NCBI RefSeq assembly: GCF_003012795.1 | Contig: NZ_PXYH01000003.1 | Span: 62,001 to 126,000, forward strand | DNA from: Zobellella taiwanensis | GTDB lineage: Bacteria; Pseudomonadota; Gammaproteobacteria; Enterobacterales; Aeromonadaceae | Direction: 5' to 3' | DNA: 64,000 nucleotides | Shown: piece by piece, positions 8,609-15,827 of the stretch | Layout: the number at the start of each line of letters is the position of its first letter | How positions within the stretch are numbered: position 1 is the first letter of the stretch | The notes under the pieces: generated by a model | Told to the model about the DNA's origin: nothing | Seen by the model: only the letters and a program-made list of their open reading frames with translations | Databases searched by the model: none | Translations under genes and position numbers: made by a program

Positions 8609-11600
8609 CATTTTTCTGTTGTGCCAGCCAGGATCTCAGCTGGGGCTCGGTCATGGGACGGGCGCGCAGAAAGCCCTGGTAGGCGGGACAACCGAGCTCG
8701 GCCAGACTGGCCAGTTGCTGTTCGGTTTCCACCCCTTCCGCCACCACTGTCAACTGGAGGATGGCCGCCAGCTCCAGCAGGCAGGCGATAATGGCCTTGT
8801 CCTGGGGACGCTGGTCGATGTGCTGGATAAAGGATCGATCCAGTTTGATTTCGTCCACCGGCAATTCGCGCAGGTAGGCGAAGGAGGAATAACCGGTGCC
8901 GAAGTCGTCGATGGACAACCCCACCCCCAGAGCCTTGATCTGGGACATGCGGGCCCGGCTTTCCTGCAGGTTTTCGAGGATCACTCCTTCGGTGACTTCC
9001 AGGGTCAGCCGGCCCGGGCTGGCGGGAAACTGTTGCAGCAACAGGGCCAGGCGGGAGACGAAATCCTGGCTGTGGAAGTGGCGGGCGCTGATATTGACCG
9101 ATACCCGGCCCGCGTCCACGCCCTCGCGCTGCCAGTCCTGGATGCGGGCGCAGGCCTGGCGCAGCACCCAGTCGCCGATGTCGCAGATCAGCGAGGTTTC
9201 TTCCGCCACCGGGATAAAGTGCCCGGGCGGCACGGCCTTGCGGCCGGGAGGCTGCCAGCGCAGCAGGGCTTCGACCCCGAGCCGGCGGTTGTCGCTGACC
9301 CCGAACTGGGGCTGAAAATGCAGCTCGAGTTCCTGATCCTTGAGCGCCTGCTGCAGGGCGTTGGACAGGCGCAGACGTTCCTGCACCTCGTCGGCCATTT
9401 CCTGGCTGAAGAATACATGGCTGCCCGGGGCAATACGCTTGGCCATGTGGTTGGCGGTATCGGCCTGGCGCATGTACTCCTCCAGCTCCAGCCCGGCCAC
9501 CGGAAACAGGCTGACTCCCAGGCTGGCGCTCAGGTGCAGGCGCAGACCGTCGAGCTGAAAAGGCAGCAAAAACTGTTCGCGCAGGGCGTTGGCCAGCTGT
9601 TCGGCACGGGTCTTGGCGGCGGTAAAGCCGTGGCCGAGGTTGGGGCAGAGCAGCAGGAACTCGTCGCTACCAATTCGGGCCAGGCTACTGCCCTCCTGCT
9701 GCCGGCAAAAGGCGCCGAGCCGTTCGGCAACCTGGCCGAGCAAGCTGTCTCCGCTGGCGTAACCCAGGGAATCATTGATGTTTTTAAAGTCATCCAGGTC
9801 GATCAGCAGTAAGGCGCCGCGGCTGGACTCATGCTCGGCCAGGGCCACGGTGTGGGCGATATGCTCGACCATAAAGCGACGGTTGTGCAGGCCGGTCAGC
9901 TCATCGAAATAGGCCATCTGTTCGATACGCTGTTTATCGGCTTTCTGGCCCGAGATGTCCTCGACGCAGCCCACGTGATGCACCACGCCCAGGCCGTCGC
10001 GCATCTGGCTGAAGCGAACGCTGACCGGCAGCTCGACCCCGTCGGCACGCAGCAGGCGTTGCTCGCCCTGCCACCACCCTTTGTGCTCTATGGCCTGGGT
10101 GATGGTCTCGACGCCCGCGGTATGGGGACAGTCGATGCGCAGGGCAAGGGCGGACTCGCCGATCAGGCTTTCCGGCTGGTATCCGCTCATGCGGGCGAAG
10201 GCCTGGTTGACCCGCTGGATATGGAGCCGGCCATCGGTAATGAAGATACCTTCCTGGGTTTCAAATGCCGCTGCTGCCACCATCAACGCTTCCTGATCCC
10301 GCCGGCGCAGCAACTCCGCCCTGACCCTGGGTTCAAGCTGCTCCAGCAATTGGCGTAGGGGGGCCGGCTCGGCCAGGGAATGGCGGAACAGCAGCGCCAT
10401 AATGCCCATGGGCAGACCCGTTTCGTCCTTCAGGGACAGGCCGATATAGGATTCGAAACCCTGTTCGGCCAGCAGGGTATCCTCGGGGAAGCGCGCGGCG
10501 ATGCCCGAGGGGTAGACGCAAACCTGGCTGCTGCCGCTGTGGCTGAAGGAGCAGGGCGTGCCCGCCAGCCGGTAGCTGAAGGGGGCCTGCAACTGGCCGT
10601 CCCGGTAGCAGGTCAGTACCCGTATCTGATCGGTGCGGCTGTGCTGCAGCCCGACCAGGGCCATGGCGGCACCAGTGAGCCCGGCCAGCTGCACCATCAG
10701 CTGGTTGAAAAAATCCTGGCCGGTATGGCGGCACAGCAGGGGCGTGAGCCTGGCCAGCAGGCCCTCGCCGTCGAGAGGAAGGGGGTCGCCGGCCGGCGCC
10801 GAGTCGAGCAGGGTGGCAACCCGGGCGGCGATGGTGGCGACGAACTGCAGGTCGGCGGGAGTCACCGGGCTGCGCGGATGACTGTATTCCAGGCTGAGCA
10901 GCCCGGTTTGTCCGCTGCCCGCGGGTAGGGGGACGTCGAGGCGGTGCTGGATGCCGTCGGCGGCGAGGTAGTCAAAGGCGCTGAGCAGGGGCTGCTGGGC
11001 GCAATGGCTGTAACTGAGCCCGCCCCGTTGCTGCAGGGTGCGCAGGTAGCGACGCTCGCCGCGCACCGGACGCAGGACGAAGGGCAAGCCCTGGCTGTAG
11101 AGCGGGCGCAGCAGTTCCTCGGTGTCATAATAACGCCAGAGAATGACCCGGTCGGCCTGTAACTGGCCGAGCAGGGTATCCATCAGCGCCGGCAGGCGAT
11201 CGAGCAGGGGCCCGGGCTGGCGGTCCCACTCCTGCTGCAGTTGCCATTCCAGCAGGCCCAGTTCGTCGGCCCGAGTGGGATAGCCCATATCGGCGCTGAG
11301 CAGCCAGTGGCCCCGATCGGCAGGGGCCAGATGACACTGCCAGCGATGTCCCGCCAGGGTCAGTCCCAGGCGGCTAGCCTGGCCCCGGGCACAGGCCTGT
11401 TCCAGGCGCAGGCGATCGGCATCGGGCAACTGATCGAGCAGGGAAATGGCCGGGTCGGGCAGGGGCAGGCTGTCGATCGGCAACGGCGTAAGCGGGGCGA
11501 GTCGAAACTGGGGATCCAGCCTGAAAAAACACAAACGGTGCTGGGCTTGGTTGAGCGCAGGCAACTGCATGATGGCTTCTGTCCTTGTTCTGGTCGGTGC

Positions 11601-11615
11601 CGGCGGGAGCGTCAC
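8586..11615 (-). CDS. GAF-GAF-PAS-GGDEF-EAL cyclic-di-GMP protein
   Basis: This large cytoplasmic signalling protein has about 1009 aa, or 994 if the internal Met16 (ATG at 11570) is used; an AAGGA lies upstream of that ATG. The order is: N-terminal segment, a GAF-like region (about 145-265), a second GAF (about 285-440), PAS (about 445-560), GGDEF (about 570-735) and EAL (about 750-1000). The GGDEF motif reads GSDEF, one residue off consensus, so cyclase activity is uncertain. The EAL domain keeps EALLR, SIDDFGTGYSS and VAEGVETEQQ, so phosphodiesterase activity is likely. The final KGVGVN and stop come from the palindrome at 8564-8608. Confidence 0.92.
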   Translation of the reverse strand: MTLPPAPTRTRTEAIMQLPALNQAQHRLCFFRLDPQFRLAPLTPLPIDSLPLPDPAISLLDQLPDADRLRLEQACARGQASRLGLTLAGHRWQCHLAPADRGHWLLSADMGYPTRADELGLLEWQLQQEWDRQPGPLLDRLPALMDTLLGQLQADRVILWRYYDTEELLRPLYSQGLPFVLRPVRGERRYLRTLQQRGGLSYSHCAQQPLLSAFDYLAADGIQHRLDVPLPAGSGQTGLLSLEYSHPRSPVTPADLQFVATIAARVATLLDSAPAGDPLPLDGEGLLARLTPLLCRHTGQDFFNQLMVQLAGLTGAAMALVGLQHSRTDQIRVLTCYRDGQLQAPFSYRLAGTPCSFSHSGSSQVCVYPSGIAARFPEDTLLAEQGFESYIGLSLKDETGLPMGIMALLFRHSLAEPAPLRQLLEQLEPRVRAELLRRRDQEALMVAAAAFETQEGIFITDGRLHIQRVNQAFARMSGYQPESLIGESALALRIDCPHTAGVETITQAIEHKGWWQGEQRLLRADGVELPVSVRFSQMRDGLGVVHHVGCVEDISGQKADKQRIEQMAYFDELTGLHNRRFMVEHIAHTVALAEHESSRGALLLIDLDDFKNINDSLGYASGDSLLGQVAERLGAFCRQQEGSSLARIGSDEFLLLCPNLGHGFTAAKTRAEQLANALREQFLLPFQLDGLRLHLSASLGVSLFPVAGLELEEYMRQADTANHMAKRIAPGSHVFFSQEMADEVQERLRLSNALQQALKDQELELHFQPQFGVSDNRRLGVEALLRWQPPGRKAVPPGHFIPVAEETSLICDIGDWVLRQACARIQDWQREGVDAGRVSVNISARHFHSQDFVSRLALLLQQFPASPGRLTLEVTEGVILENLQESRARMSQIKALGVGLSIDDFGTGYSSFAYLRELPVDEIKLDRSFIQHIDQRPQDKAIIACLLELAAILQLTVVAEGVETEQQLASLAELGCPAYQGFLRARPMTEPQLRSWLAQQKNEKGVGVN

Positions 11616-11674
11616 ATATTGACGGTTGCCGCCGTGGTTGTAAACCGGGGCGGGATCCAGCCGGGATTTTATAT

Positions 11675-11690
11675 ATTAGTGTTTTCTAAT
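11675..11690. promoter_or_regulatory. Candidate operator upstream of the YeeE-type pair
   Basis: ATTAG-N6-CTAAT is a short inverted repeat in an unusually AT-rich 60-bp stretch between the divergent GGDEF-EAL gene and the YeeE-type transporter pair. ArsR-type sulfur regulators (BigR/SqrR/YgaV) often bind AT-rich palindromes before such genes. No such regulator lies next to it here, so the assignment is speculative. Confidence 0.3.
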
Positions 11691-11741
11691 TAATTGTTGT
11701 TGTGTATTATGGCTGAAGCTTGACTCGATAGAGGTGATGCC

Positions 11742-12161
11742 ATGACCATCGTTAATTTCACTCCCTGGAGCGCGTTGCTCGGCGGCATGCTGATCGGCGG
11801 CGGCGCCCTGTTGTTGCTGATTGTCGGCGGACGCATTGCCGGTATCAGCGGTATTCTGGCCGGTATCGGCAGCCAGCCCGACAAGGGCTGGCGTATCGCC
11901 TTTGTTATCGGCCTGGTGGCCGTTCCCTTTATGCTGTTTTCGACCCGGTTGTCCGAGGCGCCGTCCCTGGCCGGCATACCGGTATTCAGGCTGGCGCTGG
12001 CCGGCCTGCTGGTGGGCATCGGCACCCGCCTTGGCAACGGCTGTACCAGTGGCCACGGGATTTGCGGCATGGGGCGCCTGTCACCCCGTTCCATGGTCGC
12101 GACCCTGGTGTTTATCGCCGCGGGTATCGCCACCGTCACCCTGCTTGGTTTGGGAGGTTGA
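11742..12161 (+). CDS. YeeE/YedE family membrane protein, first half-transporter
   Basis: This 139-aa inner-membrane protein has about four hydrophobic segments. Its conserved motif, [17 protein letters not shown] (about 97-113), is typical of the YeeE/YedE sulfur-compound channel family, in which Cys residues line the path for thiosulfate. It is half the length of the fused family members and is paired with the following gene. Such pairs (PmpA/PmpB-type) are often linked to sulfide or persulfide metabolism; that role is inferred here. Confidence 0.85.
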   Translation: MTIVNFTPWSALLGGMLIGGGALLLLIVGGRIAGISGILAGIGSQPDKGWRIAFVIGLVAVPFMLFSTRLSEAPSLAGIPVFRLALAGLLVGIGTRLGNGCTSGHGICGMGRLSPRSMVATLVFIAAGIATVTLLGLGG

Positions 12162-12163
12162 TC

Positions 12164-12592
12164 ATGCTGACGCTGATTGCGCTGTTGTCCGGTGCCCTGT
12201 TCGGGCTTGGCCTGGTGGTCTCGGGCATGATAGACCCGGCCAAGGTATTGGGCTTCCTCAACCTGTTCGGAGCCTGGGATCCCAGCCTGGTAGTGGTGAT
12301 GGGCGGGGCCCTGGCGGTGTTTGCACCGGGCTATTTCCTCTGGCGTAAGGGCCACAGTCGCTGTGTGCTGGGCTCCGAGCTGCCCAGAGTGCCGGCGGCG
12401 ACCATAGACGCGCGCTTGGTCGGCGGGGCGCTGATCTTCGGCATCGGCTGGGGCCTGGCGGGGATCTGTCCGGGGCCGGCCATCGGCCTGGCGGGCAGCC
12501 TGCAGTGGCAGGCCGGGGTGTTTATCGCCGCCATGGTGGCCGGCCTCTGGCTGGCGGGGCGCCTTCAATCAGCTGGAAGCGGGAAGTCATAA
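12164..12592 (+). CDS. YeeE/YedE family membrane protein, second half-transporter (DUF6691-like)
   Basis: This 142-aa protein starts 2 nt after the previous stop, with GGGAGG at 12152-12157 giving a 6-nt spacing to ATG 12164. Hydrophobic segments alternate with the conserved GLVVSGMIDPAKVLGFL near the N-terminus and GICPGPAIGLAG near residue 107. The GICPGP motif corresponds to the second Cys-containing motif of the full-length transporters. It is expected to form a complex with the preceding protein in the inner membrane. Confidence 0.85.
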   Translation: MLTLIALLSGALFGLGLVVSGMIDPAKVLGFLNLFGAWDPSLVVVMGGALAVFAPGYFLWRKGHSRCVLGSELPRVPAATIDARLVGGALIFGIGWGLAGICPGPAIGLAGSLQWQAGVFIAAMVAGLWLAGRLQSAGSGKS

Positions 12593-12644
12593 GCTTGAAG
12601 CCGATCGCGCCATTGGTGGATGCTGTTAAGGAATCAATCAACTG

Positions 12645-12684
12645 AAAAGGCTGCTAACCCTTGGCAAGGGATCTGCAGCCTTTA
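12645..12684. terminator. Bidirectional terminator between the YeeE pair and bcp
   Basis: Outer arms at 12646-12654 and 12675-12683 enclose an inner CCCTT/AAGGG stem. A- and T-rich ends make it usable from both converging transcripts. Confidence 0.75.
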
Positions 12685-12699
12685 TCATGTCCTTCCAGC

Positions 12700-13167
12700 T
12701 TACGCCTGGTTCAGGTAATCCAGCACTACCTGGTGGTGATCCTTGGTCTTGAATTTGTCGAACACCCTGACCACCTTGCCTGCCTCGTCGAGGAGAAAGC
12801 TGATGCGGTGGATGCCATCGTATTCTTTACCCATGAATTTTTTCGGTCCCCAGACCCCGAAGGCGTCGGCCACGGCGTGATCCTCGTCGGACAGCAGGGT
12901 GAAGTTAAGCCCGTCCTTTTCCTCGAATTTCTTGAGCCGGGCCACCGGATCCGGGCTGATGCCAAGCACCGCCACGCCCAGGGCGTCAAGTTCGGCCCGG
13001 CTGTCGCGCAGGCCGCAGGCCTGCACCTTGCAGCCGGGCGTCATCGCCTTGGGATAGAAATATACCAGCACCCTGCGGCCGGCAAAGTCGCTCAGGCTGA
13101 CCGACTGGCCGTTCTGATCGCACAGGGTAAAGGCCGGAGCCTGGTTTCCTTCTTTCAGATAGCTCAT
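12700..13167 (-). CDS. bcp: Thioredoxin-dependent thiol peroxidase (Bcp/PrxQ)
   Basis: This 155-aa peroxiredoxin of the PrxQ subfamily reduces H2O2 and organic peroxides using thioredoxin. The peroxidatic Cys46 and resolving Cys51 sit in MTPGCKVQACGLRD, the intramolecular-disulfide arrangement of E. coli Bcp. Length and PDPVARLKKF, GVWGPKKFMGKEYDGIHRISFLLD signatures agree. The start overlaps the gcvR stop by 4 bp; gcvR-bcp is conserved in gammaproteobacteria. Confidence 0.96.
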   Translation of the reverse strand: MSYLKEGNQAPAFTLCDQNGQSVSLSDFAGRRVLVYFYPKAMTPGCKVQACGLRDSRAELDALGVAVLGISPDPVARLKKFEEKDGLNFTLLSDEDHAVADAFGVWGPKKFMGKEYDGIHRISFLLDEAGKVVRVFDKFKTKDHHQVVLDYLNQA

Positions 13168-13712
13168 CTGCTGTTTTCCGTAGGTTGTTTGCGTTTAAGG
13201 CGAAAGCTGTGCCGTTCACACTCCAGTTCGCGGCACAGCCGGTCGAAGGTGTCCCCGGCTTCCTCGTCGCTCAGTTGCTCGGGCAGGTTGAGCTGGAAAT
13301 GGGCCTGAAACTTGCCGGTTTCGTCGCCGGACAGGGTCTGGCTCTGCATCGCCTGGATATCCCAGCCCCGGTCGCTGAAAAACTGGGTGCAGCGGTTGAC
13401 GATGCCGGGCCGGTCGGCCAGCACCATGGCCACGTCGGCACTGAGGGCGTAGCTGGGCTGGCTCAGTACCTGGGTACGCTTCATCATGGTGATGAGTTCC
13501 TGGCTCTGGCCGAACAGGGGCAAGGTAGTTTCGAGCCGGGTGATCTGGTTCCAGCTGCCGGACAGCAGCAGGATGAAGGTGAACTCGTTGCCGAAGATAC
13601 CGAGCCGGCTGTCGACGATATTGCAGCCGCAGTCGGTGACGTGGCGTGCCACCTCGTTCACTATGCCGGCTCTGTTCTCGCCTATGGCGGTCACCACAAG
13701 ATGATGGGTCAT
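13164..13712 (-). CDS. gcvR: Glycine cleavage system transcriptional repressor GcvR
   Basis: This 182-aa protein has two ACT domains (roughly 5-80 and 92-170). In E. coli, GcvR binds glycine and controls the gcv operon by interacting with GcvA, not by binding DNA itself. The N-terminal HHLVVTAIGENRAGIVNEVARHV and internal MVLADRPGIVNRCTQFF are typical ACT ligand loops. It is divergent from dapA and translationally coupled to bcp, the same neighbourhood as in E. coli. Confidence 0.92.
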   Translation of the reverse strand: MTHHLVVTAIGENRAGIVNEVARHVTDCGCNIVDSRLGIFGNEFTFILLLSGSWNQITRLETTLPLFGQSQELITMMKRTQVLSQPSYALSADVAMVLADRPGIVNRCTQFFSDRGWDIQAMQSQTLSGDETGKFQAHFQLNLPEQLSDEEAGDTFDRLCRELECERHSFRLKRKQPTENSR

Positions 13713-13846
13713 CGGCGGTCCGAAAAGATGCTGTGGAAAAGAGCGGCCATGTTAGCACAAAACCCCGGCGGCTCCAGCGCCTCTCTTGTATTCCGCCCAC
13801 GCCGCCATTACCATGGCGAACACTTGATACTTAACGGAATTTGCCC

Positions 13847-14734
13847 ATGTTCAGCGGCAGCATAGTGGCACTGATCACCCCGATGGACCGGGACGGCGAA
13901 GTCGACTTCGCCAGCCTGCGCCGGCTGGTGGACTACCATGTGGCGGCGGGCACCAGCGCCATCGCCGCCATGGGCACCACCGGTGAATCGCCGACCCTGA
14001 GCACCGCCGAACACCTGGAGGTGGTGCGGGCGGTGGTGGAATACGCCAACGGCCGCCTGCCGGTGATCGGCGGTTGCGGCTCCAACAATACCCGCCAGGC
14101 CATCCGCCTGAGCCGGGCCATGGAGCAGATGGGCGTAACGGCGGGGTTGTCGGTGACCCCCTACTACAACAAGCCCTCCCAGGCGGCGCTGGTGGCCCAT
14201 TACAGCGCCATCGCCGACGCCACCGGCCTGCCCCAGATCCTCTACAACGTGCCCGGGCGCACCGGTTGCGATTTGCTGCCGGAAACCGTGGGCCGGCTGG
14301 CGGAACTTGCCGGCATCATCGGTATCAAAGAGGCCAGCGCGCGGCTTGAGCGCGTCAGCCAGCTCAGGGCCTGCTGTGGCGATGAGTTCCTGCTGTTCAG
14401 CGGCGACGACGACCTGGCGCTCGATTTTGTGCGCCTGGGCGGCCAGGGCGTGATCTCGGTCACCGCCAATGTGGCGGCGGCCGAGATGGCGGAGTTGTTC
14501 AGGGCGGCCCTGGCCGGACGCACGGCCGAAGCCCAGGCGGGCCAGCAGCGGCTGCTGGCGCTGCACAGGGCCTTGTTTTGTGATACCAACCCCATACCGG
14601 TGAAATGGGCCTGTGCCGAACTCGGGCTCATTGCCTCACCTATGCCGCGTTTGCCCTTGATTCCCCTTGCTCCCGACGGGCAGGAAAGGGTCAGGGCAGC
14701 GTTAATCAAAGCGGAGTTAACAGGGCGTGGATAA
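13847..14734 (+). CDS. dapA: 4-hydroxy-tetrahydrodipicolinate synthase
   Basis: This 295-aa TIM-barrel lyase condenses pyruvate with aspartate semialdehyde, the first committed step to diaminopimelate and lysine. Catalytic residues fall at the E. coli numbering: Thr44/Thr45 in GTTGESPT, Tyr133 in YNVPGRTG and the Schiff-base Lys161 in IKEAS. The ATG at 13847 has ACGGAA 7 nt upstream and gives the standard N-terminus MFSGSIVAL; the TTG two codons earlier is not needed. The last 8 nt overlap bamC. Confidence 0.97.
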   Translation: MFSGSIVALITPMDRDGEVDFASLRRLVDYHVAAGTSAIAAMGTTGESPTLSTAEHLEVVRAVVEYANGRLPVIGGCGSNNTRQAIRLSRAMEQMGVTAGLSVTPYYNKPSQAALVAHYSAIADATGLPQILYNVPGRTGCDLLPETVGRLAELAGIIGIKEASARLERVSQLRACCGDEFLLFSGDDDLALDFVRLGGQGVISVTANVAAAEMAELFRAALAGRTAEAQAGQQRLLALHRALFCDTNPIPVKWACAELGLIASPMPRLPLIPLAPDGQERVRAALIKAELTGRG

Positions 14735-15725
14735 ACCTTTGAAAACGAAAAAAATGCTAATGGGCCTGCTGGCCGTCAGTGTACTCGCCGGGTGCAGCAA
14801 TCTGGAAACCCGCAGCCAGGCCAACCGCGGCTTCGATTACGAAGACGCCACCCTGCGTACCACACCGCTGCTGATCCCGGCCGGGCTGGAAGCGCCGGCT
14901 TTCAATAACGAATTTGTCATTCCCCAGGGACAGGATAAGGGCGTGACCGGCAAGGCGCTGGATATCCGTCCGCCTACCCAGGTGTTGCCGCTGGTGCGTG
15001 GTTCAGAGCTGATGGAGCAGGGCAGTGGCCTGTGGTTTTACCAGCAGCGGCTGGGTCAGCCCCTGGAACAGGAGCTGACCGAGGCGCTTCAACGCTTTTT
15101 CGAGCAGCACGAGGCGGCTGCGAATCGCGAGGCTGGAAGCTGGGTCAGCAACGGCCGGGCTATTGGCGCCGCCGAGCAGCGTTTTCGCTGGCAGTTGCTT
15201 TTGGATGCCGGACGCCGCGCGGTGGCGGTGCAGGTGAGTGCCCTCGACCGGGCCGGCAGCCTGGTCCAGGACGGCCAGCGGGCCGAGGCGTCCATGCTCA
15301 ATGCCTTCTCCCTGTCCTACCAGCGGGCGCTGAGCCGCCAGCAGGAGCTGCTCGATCGCAGCCCTATCGGCTTGCAGCTGGATGGTGAGCAGGGTCGCCT
15401 GCTGGCCGCCGAGGGCTATGACCGCACCTGGAAACGGCTGGTCACCCTGCTGCCCCAGCTGGGCTTTGAGCTGACCAACCGTCAGCAGGCCCTGGGTTAC
15501 GTGGACGTGGAGTTCGACGGCCTGGGCAGCGGCAAATGGCGTGATCTCGGATTGCCGGTACTGGATATTCCCGAGCAGGAATACCGCATCCAGCTGGGCG
15601 ATCTGGGCAACCAGAGCAGCATCACCCTGAGCGACAAGGACCGGATCCCGGTGTCGGCCGAGGTGTTGGGCAAGGTCGCCCTCACCCTGGGCGAGGCCTT
15701 CCAGCGTACCGATCTCATCCGTTAA
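14727..15725 (+). CDS. bamC: Outer membrane assembly lipoprotein BamC
   Basis: This 332-aa lipoprotein belongs to the BAM complex that inserts beta-barrel proteins in the outer membrane. The signal peptide ends in the lipobox VLAGC with the lipidated Cys at residue 23. The extended N-terminal region and two C-terminal helix-grip domains fit NlpB/BamC length. It starts at GTG 14727, inside the end of dapA; dapA-bamC is the normal order in gammaproteobacteria. Confidence 0.94.
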   Translation: MDKPLKTKKMLMGLLAVSVLAGCSNLETRSQANRGFDYEDATLRTTPLLIPAGLEAPAFNNEFVIPQGQDKGVTGKALDIRPPTQVLPLVRGSELMEQGSGLWFYQQRLGQPLEQELTEALQRFFEQHEAAANREAGSWVSNGRAIGAAEQRFRWQLLLDAGRRAVAVQVSALDRAGSLVQDGQRAEASMLNAFSLSYQRALSRQQELLDRSPIGLQLDGEQGRLLAAEGYDRTWKRLVTLLPQLGFELTNRQQALGYVDVEFDGLGSGKWRDLGLPVLDIPEQEYRIQLGDLGNQSSITLSDKDRIPVSAEVLGKVALTLGEAFQRTDLIR

Positions 15726-15748
15726 GGCGAACCTGTTGCCACCGGATA

Positions 15749-15772
15749 GCAAAGGGCCGGCAGGCCCTTTGC
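15749..15772 (+). terminator. Terminator after bamC
   Basis: A palindromic stem of 10-bp arms (GCAAAGGGCC and its complement) with a 4-nt loop lies 23 nt after the bamC stop. The tail after it is AT-rich but not all T. Confidence 0.65.
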
Positions 15773-15827
15773 TATTATCACGCCCGTCACCAGGCGATTC
15801 CTCCTTGTTCTTCCTTATAATGGGTCC

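Noticed and set aside
9530-9793. Antisense and alternative-frame short ORFs inside the GGDEF-EAL gene
   Set aside because: They are GC-driven frames within a gene with clear domain motifs and have no independent start signals.
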